Shown here in pieces: positions 34,703 to 43,600 of a stretch of DNA of 64,000 nucleotides. This stretch comes from Cohnella panacarvi Gsoil 349 (GTDB taxonomy: Bacteria; Bacillota; Bacilli; Paenibacillales; Paenibacillaceae): positions 4,539,233 to 4,603,232 of the forward strand of contig NZ_KI911563.1 of NCBI RefSeq assembly GCF_000515335.1, given 5' to 3'. A model generated the notes under the pieces. It was given only the letters and a program-made list of their open reading frames with translations. It did no database searches and was not told the DNA's origin. Position 1 is the first letter of the stretch. Each line of letters starts with the position of its first letter. Both the position numbers and the translations under genes were made by a program.

Positions 34703-36052
34703 ATGCCTAACGTGGCATTCTATACGCTTGGCTGCAAAGTCAACTTTTACGATACGGAAGCGATCTGGCAGTTGTTCAAGAACGAAGGCTACGAGCAAGT
34801 CGACTTCGAACAGAAGGCGGCCGACGTGTATGTCATTAATACTTGCACGGTAACGAATACGGGCGACAAGAAGAGCCGCCAGATCATTCGCCGCGCCGTG
34901 CGCCGCAACCCGGAAGCGATCATCGCGGTAACCGGCTGCTACGCGCAGACGTCGCCTGCGGAGATCATGGCGATTCCCGGCGTCGACCTCGTCGTGGGCA
35001 CGCAAGACCGCGACAAGCTCATGACCTATATCGCGGACATCCAAAGCGACCGCAAGCCGATGAACGCGGTGCGCAACATTATGAAGACGCGCGAATTCGA
35101 AGAGCTGGACGTACCCGACTTTTCCGACCGGACGCGCGCTTTCCTTAAGATCCAGGAGGGCTGCAACAACTTCTGCACGTTCTGCATCATTCCGTGGTCG
35201 CGCGGCCTGTCGCGCAGCCGGAAGCCGGAGAGCGTGCTGAACCAAGCAAGGCAGCTCGTCGCCGCGGGCTACAAGGAGATCGTCCTGACCGGCATTCATA
35301 CGGGCGGCTACGGCGACGATCTCGAGAACTACCGTCTCGCGAATCTTCTGAAGGATCTCGATCGGATCGACGGGCTTGAGCGCATCCGGATCAGCTCGAT
35401 CGAAGCGTCGCAGATCGACGACGAGATGATCGCGGTGCTTAACGGTTCGCCGAAGATGTGCCGTCATCTGCACATTCCGCTGCAAGCCGGCGACGATGCG
35501 ATCCTGAAGCGGATGCGCCGCAAATATACGACCGCCGAATTCGCCGAGAAGATTCGCCGCATTCATGAAGCGATGCCCGGCGTTGCGATTACGACGGACG
35601 TCATCGTCGGCTTTCCGGGCGAGACGGAGGAGCAGTTCGAGAACGGCTACCGATTCATGGAGCGGATGAAATTCGCCGAAATGCACGTGTTCCCTTATTC
35701 CAAGCGCACGGGAACTCCCGCTGCCCGCATGGAAGATCAGGTGGACGAAGAAGTGAAGCACGAGCGCGTGCACAAGCTGATAGACCTGTCGGAGCGGATG
35801 CAAGCAGCCTATGGCCGAGAGTGGGTAGGCAAAGCGCTCGACGTTATTCCGGAACGCGAAGCCAAAGGCCGCGAAGGCCAAGGGCTCGTGTCCGGCTACA
35901 CGGACAATTACATTCAAGTCGTCTTGAATGGTGATCCGTCGTTCATCGGCAAACTGTGCAGAGTGCGGATTACGGATTCGGGCGTTAACGAGTGCAAAGG
36001 ACAATTGCTCGAAGTCATCGACTCGGATCGTCCGGTCGCGCTGCAAGCATAA
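34703..36052 (+). CDS. mtaB: tRNA threonylcarbamoyladenosine methylthiotransferase
   Basis: The 449-residue enzyme adds the 2-methylthio group to ct6A/t6A37 in tRNA. It has an N-terminal MTTase domain (FYTLGCKVNFYDTE, NTCTVTNTGDKKSRQ, TGCYAQT), a radical-SAM motif CNNFCTFC (Cys154, 158, 161) and a C-terminal TRAM domain. AGGAG precedes the ATG. It follows rsmE as in B. subtilis yqeU-yqeV. A terminator follows at 36064. Confidence 0.95.
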   Translation: MPNVAFYTLGCKVNFYDTEAIWQLFKNEGYEQVDFEQKAADVYVINTCTVTNTGDKKSRQIIRRAVRRNPEAIIAVTGCYAQTSPAEIMAIPGVDLVVGTQDRDKLMTYIADIQSDRKPMNAVRNIMKTREFEELDVPDFSDRTRAFLKIQEGCNNFCTFCIIPWSRGLSRSRKPESVLNQARQLVAAGYKEIVLTGIHTGGYGDDLENYRLANLLKDLDRIDGLERIRISSIEASQIDDEMIAVLNGSPKMCRHLHIPLQAGDDAILKRMRRKYTTAEFAEKIRRIHEAMPGVAITTDVIVGFPGETEEQFENGYRFMERMKFAEMHVFPYSKRTGTPAARMEDQVDEEVKHERVHKLIDLSERMQAAYGREWVGKALDVIPEREAKGREGQGLVSGYTDNYIQVVLNGDPSFIGKLCRVRITDSGVNECKGQLLEVIDSDRPVALQA

Positions 36053-36063
36053 ACGAAGAGGAA

Positions 36064-36113
36064 AGATTTCATTCCGGGAAGCGGTCGAGCGCAGCCCGGA
36101 GTGAAGTCTTTTT
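36064..36113 (+). terminator. Terminator of the prmA-mtaB unit
   Basis: A 15-bp stem (AGATTTCATTCCGGG with CCCGGAGTGAAGTCT, two G-U) around a 16-nt loop is followed by TTTTT. Confidence 0.85.
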
Positions 36114-36139
36114 CTCGTACTCGGGGGAGAGATCAGCGG

Positions 36140-36574
36140 ATGGTTAAAGAAGTATCTGCCGGAGGCGTCGTATATAGACGGCGCGAAGGACGATTGGAAA
36201 TCCAGCTCATCGAAGACAGGTTCGGCAAGATGACGATCGCCAAGGGCAAAATGGAGCCGGGAGAAACGATCGAACAGACGGCGTTGCGCGAAATCGAGGA
36301 GGAAACCGGAATCGTCGGCAAGCTGATCGATAAAATTTCGGTTGGCGGCTACGCGTACGAGCACGAGACGCTCGGCAAAGTCGAGAAAACCGTTCATTAT
36401 TTTCTCGTCGAAGCGCGCGAAGGGGAACATGTCGCCCAAGTCGAAGAGATCGCCGGCGTAGGCTGGTATTCTCCGGATCGCGCCTGGGAACTGCAGCGGT
36501 CGAGAGGGTACGACAACAATAACGAGCTTGTGAGAGCGGCGCTAGACAAGCTCGGACACCAAGTTTTACGCTGA
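36140..36574 (+). CDS. NUDIX hydrolase
   Basis: The 144-residue protein has a full Nudix box from Gly36 (GKMEPGETIEQTALREIEEETG). Such enzymes cleave nucleoside diphosphate derivatives; the substrate here cannot be predicted. I chose the ATG at 36140, 9 nt after GGGGGAG. It lies between mtaB and deoC, with a 28-bp gap to deoC, so nucleotide clean-up is plausible. Confidence 0.88.
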   Translation: MVKEVSAGGVVYRRREGRLEIQLIEDRFGKMTIAKGKMEPGETIEQTALREIEEETGIVGKLIDKISVGGYAYEHETLGKVEKTVHYFLVEAREGEHVAQVEEIAGVGWYSPDRAWELQRSRGYDNNNELVRAALDKLGHQVLR

Positions 36575-36602
36575 AGCGAAGCGGGGCAGGGGGCTTACAG
36601 GA

Positions 36603-37301
36603 GTGACTGAAAGTAGTAATCTTCCGATCTGGCAACCGGGGCAGCCGCTGGCTTCGGTTATCGATTATACGCATTTAGTCGCCGAGTCCGGCTCGAAGGA
36701 GCTGCGCGGGCTATGCGACGCCGCGGAGTCCGGGGGTTTCCACAGCGTATGCGTCAACGGCGGATGGGTTCGTCTATGCCGGGAACGTCTAGGCGGAACG
36801 AACGTCAAGGTTAGCGCCGTCGTCGGCTATCCGCTGGGGGCTCAGTCAACCCGCGCGAAGGCGTTCGAAGCGGCTGCGGCGCTGGAGGACGGCGCGTCCG
36901 AGATCGATATGGTGCTGTCCGTCGGAAAGCTGAGGGACGGGGATATCGAGGCGACGGAACGCGATATATCCGCCGTCGTGCTAGCGGTTCAAGGCGGCGC
37001 GCTCGTCAAAGTGATCGTGGAGACGGGGTATTTGACGGAGGAACAAATTCGTATTGCCGGCAAGCTGGCGGCAGCCGCGGGAGCGGATTACGTGCAGACG
37101 TCGACGGGTTACGGCGGGAGAGGGGCGACCGTAGCCGACGTGCGGCTGCTGCGGGAAGCGGTCGGCGACGCGATCGGCGTGAAGGCGTCCGGCGGGGTTC
37201 GCGACGCTGCCTCCGCGATCGCCTTGTTGAACGCCGGCGCGAATCGGATCGGGACGAGCGCGGGAATGGCGGTCGCCCGAGGAGTGCCTACGCTGCGTTA
37301 A
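36603..37301 (+). CDS. deoC: Deoxyribose-phosphate aldolase
   Basis: The 232-residue class I aldolase splits 2-deoxyribose-5-phosphate. Visible blocks are VIDYTHL near the start, VSAVVGYPLGAQST, VKVIVETGYLT, QTSTGYG and the Schiff-base Lys194 in VKASGGVR. Start GTG. The stop TAA shares TTAA with the stop of the convergent symporter gene, so there is no terminator between them. Confidence 0.94.
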   Translation: MTESSNLPIWQPGQPLASVIDYTHLVAESGSKELRGLCDAAESGGFHSVCVNGGWVRLCRERLGGTNVKVSAVVGYPLGAQSTRAKAFEAAAALEDGASEIDMVLSVGKLRDGDIEATERDISAVVLAVQGGALVKVIVETGYLTEEQIRIAGKLAAAAGADYVQTSTGYGGRGATVADVRLLREAVGDAIGVKASGGVRDAASAIALLNAGANRIGTSAGMAVARGVPTLR

Positions 37302-38272
37302 GGCGTCATGGACGCGGGCTTCCGCCAGCGCGGCAAGTAGGCGAGCGGCAGTACGACGAGCGAGCATACGACGTTGAAGATCGTCTGGGCGTGCGCGATT
37401 TGCGCGGATGGATCGCCAGGCGCGATGGCGGCGGCTGCGGCGTGAAGGGCGCCGATGAGCGGATAGAACAGAAGCGCGCCGGCGCTGTTGAGCGCAAGTT
37501 GGGACAGGGCGACGAAGCGGCCGCCCGGGCCGCCGCCCAGCGAGGCGACGAGCCCGGTGAAGCACGTACCGACGTTGGCGCCGAGCGCGATGGCGATGCC
37601 GGCTTCGGGCGGGAGCGCGCCTGTTGCGGCGAGTCCCATGCTTAAGGCGATGACGGCGGCGCTCGAGTGGACGAGCGCGGTAAGCGCCGCTCCGCCGAGT
37701 ACGCCCCATAGCGGATTGGCGGCGGCATGCCGCATGAGGGCGTCGAACGTGCCGCTGTCTTGCAGGGAAGGCCCCATGCTTTGCAGAATTTTAAAGCCGA
37801 CAAGCAGCAGACCGAAGCCTCCGAAAGCAACGGATACATATCGAAGCAATAGTGCTCGTTTCGTCGGCGCAACGGCGCTGCGCACTTCATACAGGAGCGC
37901 TGTGACGAGCCAGCCGGCGACGGCGGCGGCGAGGATCGCGAAACCGAACCGGTGCAGCTTCAGACTCATCAGCTCCGTCGTCAGGCAGGTGCCGACGTTC
38001 GTGCCGAGGATGATGCCGAGGCTGCGCGAGAGCGACAGCCATCCGGCGTTCACGAAGCCGATCGTCAAGACGGTTACGGCCGTGCTGCTCTGCAGCAGCG
38101 CCGAAGCGATCGTGCCGACGGCGAATCCCCTCAGCGGAGTTGAGGTGGATCGCGCAACCCAAAGGGATAGCCGTTGTCCGGCCCAGCGCTGCAGAGCGAC
38201 TTCCATTACTTTCATGCCCGATAGCAAGAGAGCGAAGCCGAGCAAGGACGGTATGACGAGATCAAGCCACAT
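37298..38272 (-). CDS. yqeW: Na/Pi cotransporter family protein (YqeW-like)
   Basis: The 324-residue membrane protein has the two inverted Na/Pi-cotransporter repeats: LLQSSTAVTVLTIG with GTNVGTCLTTE, and LVHSSAAVIALSMG with GANVGTCFTG. It lacks the PhoU-like C-terminal domain of longer members. Position after mtaB matches B. subtilis yqeW, here on the opposite strand to deoC. It is divergent from rlmI (103-bp gap). Confidence 0.9.
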   Translation of the reverse strand: MWLDLVIPSLLGFALLLSGMKVMEVALQRWAGQRLSLWVARSTSTPLRGFAVGTIASALLQSSTAVTVLTIGFVNAGWLSLSRSLGIILGTNVGTCLTTELMSLKLHRFGFAILAAAVAGWLVTALLYEVRSAVAPTKRALLLRYVSVAFGGFGLLLVGFKILQSMGPSLQDSGTFDALMRHAAANPLWGVLGGAALTALVHSSAAVIALSMGLAATGALPPEAGIAIALGANVGTCFTGLVASLGGGPGGRFVALSQLALNSAGALLFYPLIGALHAAAAAIAPGDPSAQIAHAQTIFNVVCSLVVLPLAYLPRWRKPASMTP

Positions 38273-38375
38273 AGCGATTATCCCTCCTGCGCATAGCGAG
38301 TAGCATGACTAAGCCTTCTAGATGACTATGCGAACGCGGGACAAGTTTATGATCGAACGAGGAGAGCGAAGAACA

Positions 38376-39740
38376 ATGGGAACGATGGCGACGGTATGGC
38401 TGAACAAGGGCAGAAGACCCAGAATAGAGGAAGGCCATCCGTGGATTTACGCGAACGAGATCGCCAAGACGGAAGGAGAACCCGAGCCCGGCGGGCTAGT
38501 CCAGGTGAAAGACCATCGAGGGTTGCTGCTCGGTACCGGTTACTGGAACCCTGCCTCGCAGATTACGGTAAGGATCGTAGCTTACGGGGAGCTCGAACGG
38601 ATGGACGAGGCGTTCTTCCGCGCGAGATTTACCCGCGCGCTGGCTCATCGCGACCGCTTCGTAGGCGCGGGCGTTTCCTGCCGCGTCGTATACGGGGAAG
38701 CGGATTTCCTCCCGGGCTTGATCGTGGACCGATTCGGCACCGTGCTAGTCGTGCAGGTGCTTACTCTCGGCATGGAGACGGCCAAGGAGGCGTGGCTCCC
38801 CGCGCTGATCGAGACGTTAAAGCCGACCGGCGTTTACGAACGCAGCGATGTCGGGGTACGGACGCTCGAAGGCCTCGAGGAGCGTACGGGCGCGCTGTAC
38901 GGCGAATGTCCGAGACATCTCGAAATCGAGGAGAACGGCCTTAAGGTTCAAGTCGACATCGTCGGCGGACAGAAAACGGGCTACTTCTTCGACCAACGCG
39001 AGAATCGCGCATCGATCGCTCCGATCGTTCGCGGCTGGGGCTCACGCAGCGGCATCGAGCTGGAGGAACGGGATGGAGCGCTCGTGCCGGTCAACGCCAA
39101 AGGCAACGTCGTCACGTTCCCGTATTGGGACGGGGCGACCGTTCTCGAATGCTTCGCCCATACGGGAAGCTTTACGCTTCACGCATGCAAGTACGGCGCG
39201 AAGAAAGTAACCTGCCTCGATATTTCCGAGCACGCGCTCGAGACGGCGAGAATCAACGTGGAGCTGAACGGGTTCACCGATCGCGTCGAGTTCGTCGCGG
39301 CGGACGCGTTCGAATATTTGCGCCAGCAGGTGAAGGGACGCGAAGAGCGGGCGGCTCGCGCCGGCGGGGCGAAGGTCGACACGTCCAAACCTCTGACGAC
39401 GGAAGGACGCACCTGGGACGTCATCATTCTCGATCCTCCGGCGTTCACCAAATCGAAGCGCGCGGTGGAAGCGGCCTGCAGAGGATACAAGGAGATCAAC
39501 CTTCAGGCGATGAAGCTGCTTAACGAAGGCGGCTATCTCGTCACCGCAAGCTGCTCGTTCCACGTCCGTCCCGATCTTTTCCTGGAGACGATCCAAGATG
39601 CCGCCAAAGACGCGGGCAAAATCATTCGCCGGGTCGAATGGAACGGCGCCGGCAAAGACCACCCGCAGCTGGCCGGAGTCGAAGAAGGACACTATCTGAA
39701 ATTCGCTATCTTCGAGGTGCGTAGCCGCAAGGAGCTATAA
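38376..39740 (+). CDS. PUA-domain rRNA m5C methyltransferase (RlmI-like)
   Basis: The 454-residue protein has an N-terminal PUA domain (TVWLNKGRRPRIEEGHPWIYANEI, here in parts WLNKGRRPRI and HPWIYANEI) and a SAM domain with CFAHTGSFTLHACKYGA and the catalytic-type motif LDPPAFTKSK. It is similar to RlmI/YccW, which methylates 23S rRNA C1962. About 25 extra residues (KGREERAARAGGAKVDTSK) lie before the DPP motif. I chose the ATG at 38376 with GAGGAGAG 9 nt upstream. Confidence 0.88.
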   Translation: MGTMATVWLNKGRRPRIEEGHPWIYANEIAKTEGEPEPGGLVQVKDHRGLLLGTGYWNPASQITVRIVAYGELERMDEAFFRARFTRALAHRDRFVGAGVSCRVVYGEADFLPGLIVDRFGTVLVVQVLTLGMETAKEAWLPALIETLKPTGVYERSDVGVRTLEGLEERTGALYGECPRHLEIEENGLKVQVDIVGGQKTGYFFDQRENRASIAPIVRGWGSRSGIELEERDGALVPVNAKGNVVTFPYWDGATVLECFAHTGSFTLHACKYGAKKVTCLDISEHALETARINVELNGFTDRVEFVAADAFEYLRQQVKGREERAARAGGAKVDTSKPLTTEGRTWDVIILDPPAFTKSKRAVEAACRGYKEINLQAMKLLNEGGYLVTASCSFHVRPDLFLETIQDAAKDAGKIIRRVEWNGAGKDHPQLAGVEEGHYLKFAIFEVRSRKEL

Positions 39741-39760
39741 GTTAGCGCATTCGACAAACT

Positions 39761-39822
39761 CGTTAGGAAAGTGTTAGCGATTTTACGACAATGTGTGACA
39801 TAGCCCACGAACATTCCTAACG
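39761..39822 (+). repeat. Distant inverted repeat before the 73-aa ORF
   Basis: CGTTAGGAA (39761-39769) and TTCCTAACG (39814-39822) are perfect inverted arms 44 nt apart in the gap between rlmI and the next ORF. Function unknown; a terminator is unlikely without a T-run. Confidence 0.45.
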
Positions 39823-39872
39823 CGTTCCGTATATGCTTAGCCTATAAGGTTAAGTGAACGGGGGGAATTTAC

Positions 39873-40094
39873 ATGACGCATGACGTGATTCTTTTCGGTA
39901 AAAGAGCAGTGCCGCTGGATAACCGGGCGAAAGCGCTGAACAGCAGAAGCCGGTTAACGAACCGCCTTCGCGATTTGTCGGACGACCTCGATTTTCGCCG
40001 CCGTTGGAAATATGTTAGCTACATTGAGCTTTGGTCGGACGCGGCTATTTTCCGCTATGAAGACGGCACCAAGTGGTACTTGAACATATCCTAA
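39873..40094 (+). CDS. Small hypothetical protein (73 aa)
   Basis: The 73-residue protein is basic with an aromatic C-terminus (YVSYIELWSDAAIFRYEDGTKWYLNIS). GGGGGAA lies 8 nt before the ATG, supporting translation. No family is recognised. Its stop codon lies 1-2 bp inside the left inverted repeat of the following repeat element. Confidence 0.6.
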   Translation: MTHDVILFGKRAVPLDNRAKALNSRSRLTNRLRDLSDDLDFRRRWKYVSYIELWSDAAIFRYEDGTKWYLNIS

Positions 40095-40270
40095 CGATAT
40101 CCCCGTCGCTCAGGTAAGGCAGCGATATTGTCAGCGATAGCGACACTGACAGCAATAGCGACACTGACAGCGATAGCGACACAGACAGCGACAGCGACAC
40201 TGACAGCGACACAGACAGCGACAGCGACACAGACAGCGATAGCGACACTGAGCGAAGGGGATACCGATTA
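40092..40270. repeat. Inverted-repeat-bounded element enclosing a tandem repeat
   Basis: The ends are imperfect inverted copies of one sequence: TAACGATATCCCCGTCGCTC (left, 40092-40111 plus AG) and CTGAGCGAAGGGGATACCGA (right, from 40248, plus TTA). The same end pair bounds the element at 60691-62610. The interior is the tandem repeat 40121-40250. No ORF with a start supports coding. Confidence 0.7.
40121..40250. repeat. Low-complexity AGCGAC/ACTGAC tandem repeat
   Basis: Multiples of a 6-bp unit (AGCGAC, AGCGAT, ACTGAC, ACAGAC) run for ~130 bp. In one frame this would read as Ser-Asp dipeptides like surface-protein SD repeats, but the frame is closed by TAA directly before it and has no start codon. 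Confidence 0.8.
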
Positions 40271-40281
40271 AAAGGGCTAAT

Positions 40282-40467
40282 AAATAACAGCCAAACCACA
40301 GTTATTTCTTACCATTCCTATCTAAGTGGAAAAATAACAACAAATCGATAGTTATTTTCGAGAGATCGTGCCGGATGGCCGATTTTCGCCCCGAATAACT
40401 GCGCATTGTTGTTATTTTTGCGTTTAACGGGACTTACTAGAGAAATAAATGCAAATGGTTGTTATAC
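40282..40467. repeat. Four-palindrome intergenic element E5
   Basis: Palindromes at 40282-40307, 40332-40357, 40393-40417 and 40443-40467 have centres 50, 60.5 and 50 bp apart. Three units have full AAATAAC or GAATAAC with GTTATTT ends. Unit 2 (core AACAAATCGATA) matches the inverse of unit 4 type cores, so units 1-2 face units 3-4. It lies between the tandem-repeat element and addB. Confidence 0.8.
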
Positions 40468-40480
40468 GGCGACTGACCAG

Positions 40481-40526
40481 CTGCTCCTCGCCCGCTAAGG
40501 CTGCTGCTCCTCGCCCGCTAAGGCTG
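40481..40526. repeat. Two 23-bp direct repeats before addB
   Basis: CTGCTCCTCGCCCGCTAAGG followed by CTG occurs at 40481-40503 and again at 40504-40526, exact copies. Meaning unknown. Confidence 0.8.
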
Positions 40527-40587
40527 CTTCGGCTCGCGCGACAGATGCTGGAAACGCCCCGAACGCCTGTGCGCATACCCCCGCTTA

Positions 40588-40596
40588 TGGTACAAT
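40588..40596 (+). promoter_or_regulatory. Extended -10 promoter of addBA
   Basis: TGGTACAAT (TG, one base, TACAAT) is an extended -10 element about 63 bp before addB; no good -35 is seen. Confidence 0.5.
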
Positions 40597-40658
40597 AGTC
40601 GGAGTTAGTTCGAAGTTCCGACAACCGACGGGCAAGCTATTCCAAGGAGGTGCCGACC

Positions 40659-43600
40659 ATGTCTCTTCGGCTCATTACCGGCCGATCCGGCAGCGGGAAA
40701 ACGCGGTTCGTGCTGGACGAAATTCGCAGTAAGCTGCAGCAGGATCCGCTCGGCGCACCGCTCATTCTGATCGTGCCCGAGCAGGCGACTTTCCAAGCGG
40801 AATACGCGATGGTCACGACGCCGGGATTAGGCGGCTTCATGCGCGCGCAGGTGCTCAGCTTCCGCAGGCTCGCGTTCAGGGTCATGCAGGAGACGGGCGG
40901 GGCCGCGGTCATTCCGATTCACGATAACGGCAAAGCGATGCTATTACATAAAATACTAGAGGCGAAAAGAGACGGTTTGAAGCTGTTCCGCGGGGGAGCG
41001 ACGGAATCCGGTCTTGTCGCCCGGATGAACGAGCTCCTGACGGAGCTGAAGCGGTACGGCACAGGCAGCGCCGAGCTGCTCGGGCGAGCGGAAGCAGAGG
41101 CAAGGCTCGCATCGGGGCATGCTCAAGGCTCATTGCTATCTCTAAAGCTGCACGATCTATCGATCGTCTACGAGGAGATGGAGCAAGAGCTTGCGGGACG
41201 ATGGCTCGACGGTGAGGACATGCTCGGCTGGCTGACGAAAGGCGCGCATGCAGCGCCTTCGCTCGAAGGCGCCGAAATTTGGTTTGACGGCTTCCATGGC
41301 TTTACGCCGAACGAGTACGCCGCAATCGAAGCGCTGTTGAAGCGGGTGAACAACCTGTCGGTCACGCTGTGCGTGGACAGGCCGTATCCGGCGGGCGAAA
41401 GGCCGGACGAGTTGGCGTCGTTCTATCCTACCGCAGTGACGTCGGCCCTGCTATGCGAGCTCGCCGACGCGGCGGGCGTACGGGTGGCGCCCGCGGTGAC
41501 GCTGTCGCCGGAAGTATCGCCGAGATTCGCGAATAATCCGATGCTTGCGTTCGTTGACCGCAACTGGGATAACCGCCAACGCTGGCAAGGCGACGCGGCC
41601 GTCCTGCATCCGGATCATCCGGATTGCGGGTTGTCCTTGCATGCCGCCGTCAATCGAAGGGCGGAGGTCGAGGCCGTTGCCCGAGATATGCTGAGACGGG
41701 TGAGGGAGAAGGGCTGCCGCTGGCGAGAGCTGGCGGTATTCGTACGCCGAATCGGGGATTACTCGGACCTGTTAACGGCGATATTCGGGGAATACGGCAT
41801 CCCGTTCTATTTGGACGGCAAATCATCGGTTTCTCACCACCCGTTCGTCGAATTCGTCCGATCCGCTTTGGAATGCGTGGCGGGAGGCTGGAAGTCCGAG
41901 GCCGTGTTCCGCTGCGCGAAGACGGATCTGCTGGGCGCCGCGGATACGATCGTTACGAGAGACGAAATCGATAGATTGGAAAATTACGCCCTGGCGAAAG
42001 GCATCGACGGTTGGCGCTGGCACGACGATCGGGCATGGGTTCCGTTGCATCGCGGCGATATCGAGGAAGAACCCGAGGAGGGCGACCAAGGAGAAGCGAT
42101 GAGCCGCCTGCTTGCGGTGCGGGACGCGCTATTGCAGCCGCTGGTCGCGCTGGAGAAGCGGATGAAAGCGGCGCACACCGTTCGCGACTTGTGCGAAAGC
42201 TTGTACGCTTTCCTCGAGGAGACATGCGCGGCTGATACGTTAGAACGATGGAGCCGCGCGGACGCGGAGAACGGACAACCCGGCCGGACGATGGTGCATC
42301 GGCCGCTGTGGGACGGCGTCTTGAATCTATTGGACCAGTTGGTAGAGCTCATGGGCGATCAGCCGAAGGACGTGAACTTGTTCGCGGGCATGATCGACTC
42401 CGGCTTGGAGGAGCTGAAGCTCGGCGCGGTTCCTCCGTCGCTCGACGGCGTGCTTATCGGAAGTCCGGAGCGTACGCGTTCGGATCGCGTTCAGATCGTC
42501 TATCTGCTAGGCGCCAGCGACGGCGTCATGCCGATGCGCATCGCCGAGAACGGATTGTTGGACGAACAAGAACGCGACCGGTTGGCGGCGGACGGCATCG
42601 CGATGGCGCCGGGCGCCCGGAGAAGGCTGCTGGACGAACGTTTTCTCGCCTATCTGACGTTGACGACCGCCTCCAAGCATCTGTGGATCAGTTACCCGCA
42701 AGCGGACGAGGAAGGCGCGGCTATTCTGCCATCGTCGTGGATCAAGACGCTGCAGAAGCGGTTCCCCGGCATCCCGGTCGCGCAGATCGCCGCCGAGCCG
42801 CATCCCGCCGAACCCGAACAGGAGCAGCTTGCATACGCCGTTCATCCCGGCCGCGCGCTCACGCATTTGATCGCTAGATTAAGAGGCTGGCGGCAAGGCG
42901 AGGCGATCGCGCCGGGCTGGTGGGCGGTCTATGAATGGCTGAGAGGACGGGAAGGCTGGCGAGACCGTTTGGCTTCCTTAGTCGGATCTTTGCGCTATAC
43001 GAACGAAGAAAAGCCGCTTCTGCCGGAGACGAGCCGTCTCTTGTACGGAGATCGGCTGCTGGCGAGCGTCTCCAGGATGGAGCGGTTCGTCGCTTGTCCG
43101 TTCCAGCACTTCGCCGCGCATGGCTTACGCCTGAAGGAGCGGCAGCTCTATCGCGTCGATTCGCCGGATATCGGACAGTTGTTCCACGCCGCGCTGAGAC
43201 AGACGACGGAGAAGCTGTTCGCGGAAGGCGCGGCGGGAATGGACGCGATGCGCTGGCAAGCGGAAGCCGCGGCCGCCGTCGAACGTCTGCTCCCGCGCGT
43301 GCAATCGCGCATCCTGTTGTCGTCCGGACGGCATCAGGTGATGGCGCGCAAGCTGAGGGACATCGTCAGCCAAGCATCGGCGATCATCGGCAAGCATGCG
43401 GGCCTATCAAGGTTCAAGCCGGTCGGCTTGGAGCTTAGCTTCGGACCGAACGGACTGCTGCCGCCGTTATCGCTGGAGCTGGAACACGGACGTTATATGG
43501 ACGTCGCCGGCCGGATCGACCGCGTCGACGCCGCGGAATCGGCGGAAGGCTTGCTGCTGCGCATCATGGACTACAAGTCCAGCAACGTGAAGCTGAAGCT

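Noticed and set aside
34697..36439. 580-residue minus-strand ORF opposite mtaB and the NUDIX gene
   Set aside because: Spans two real genes and a terminator on the other strand; shadow.
39807..39833. ECF promoter before the 73-aa ORF
   Set aside because: ACGAAC and CGTATA are 15 bp apart, one short of the usual spacing; too weak.
40045..40299. 84-residue minus-strand ORF rich in Ser/Leu/Val
   Set aside because: It is the reverse of the tandem repeat and has no ribosome binding site; low-complexity reading only.
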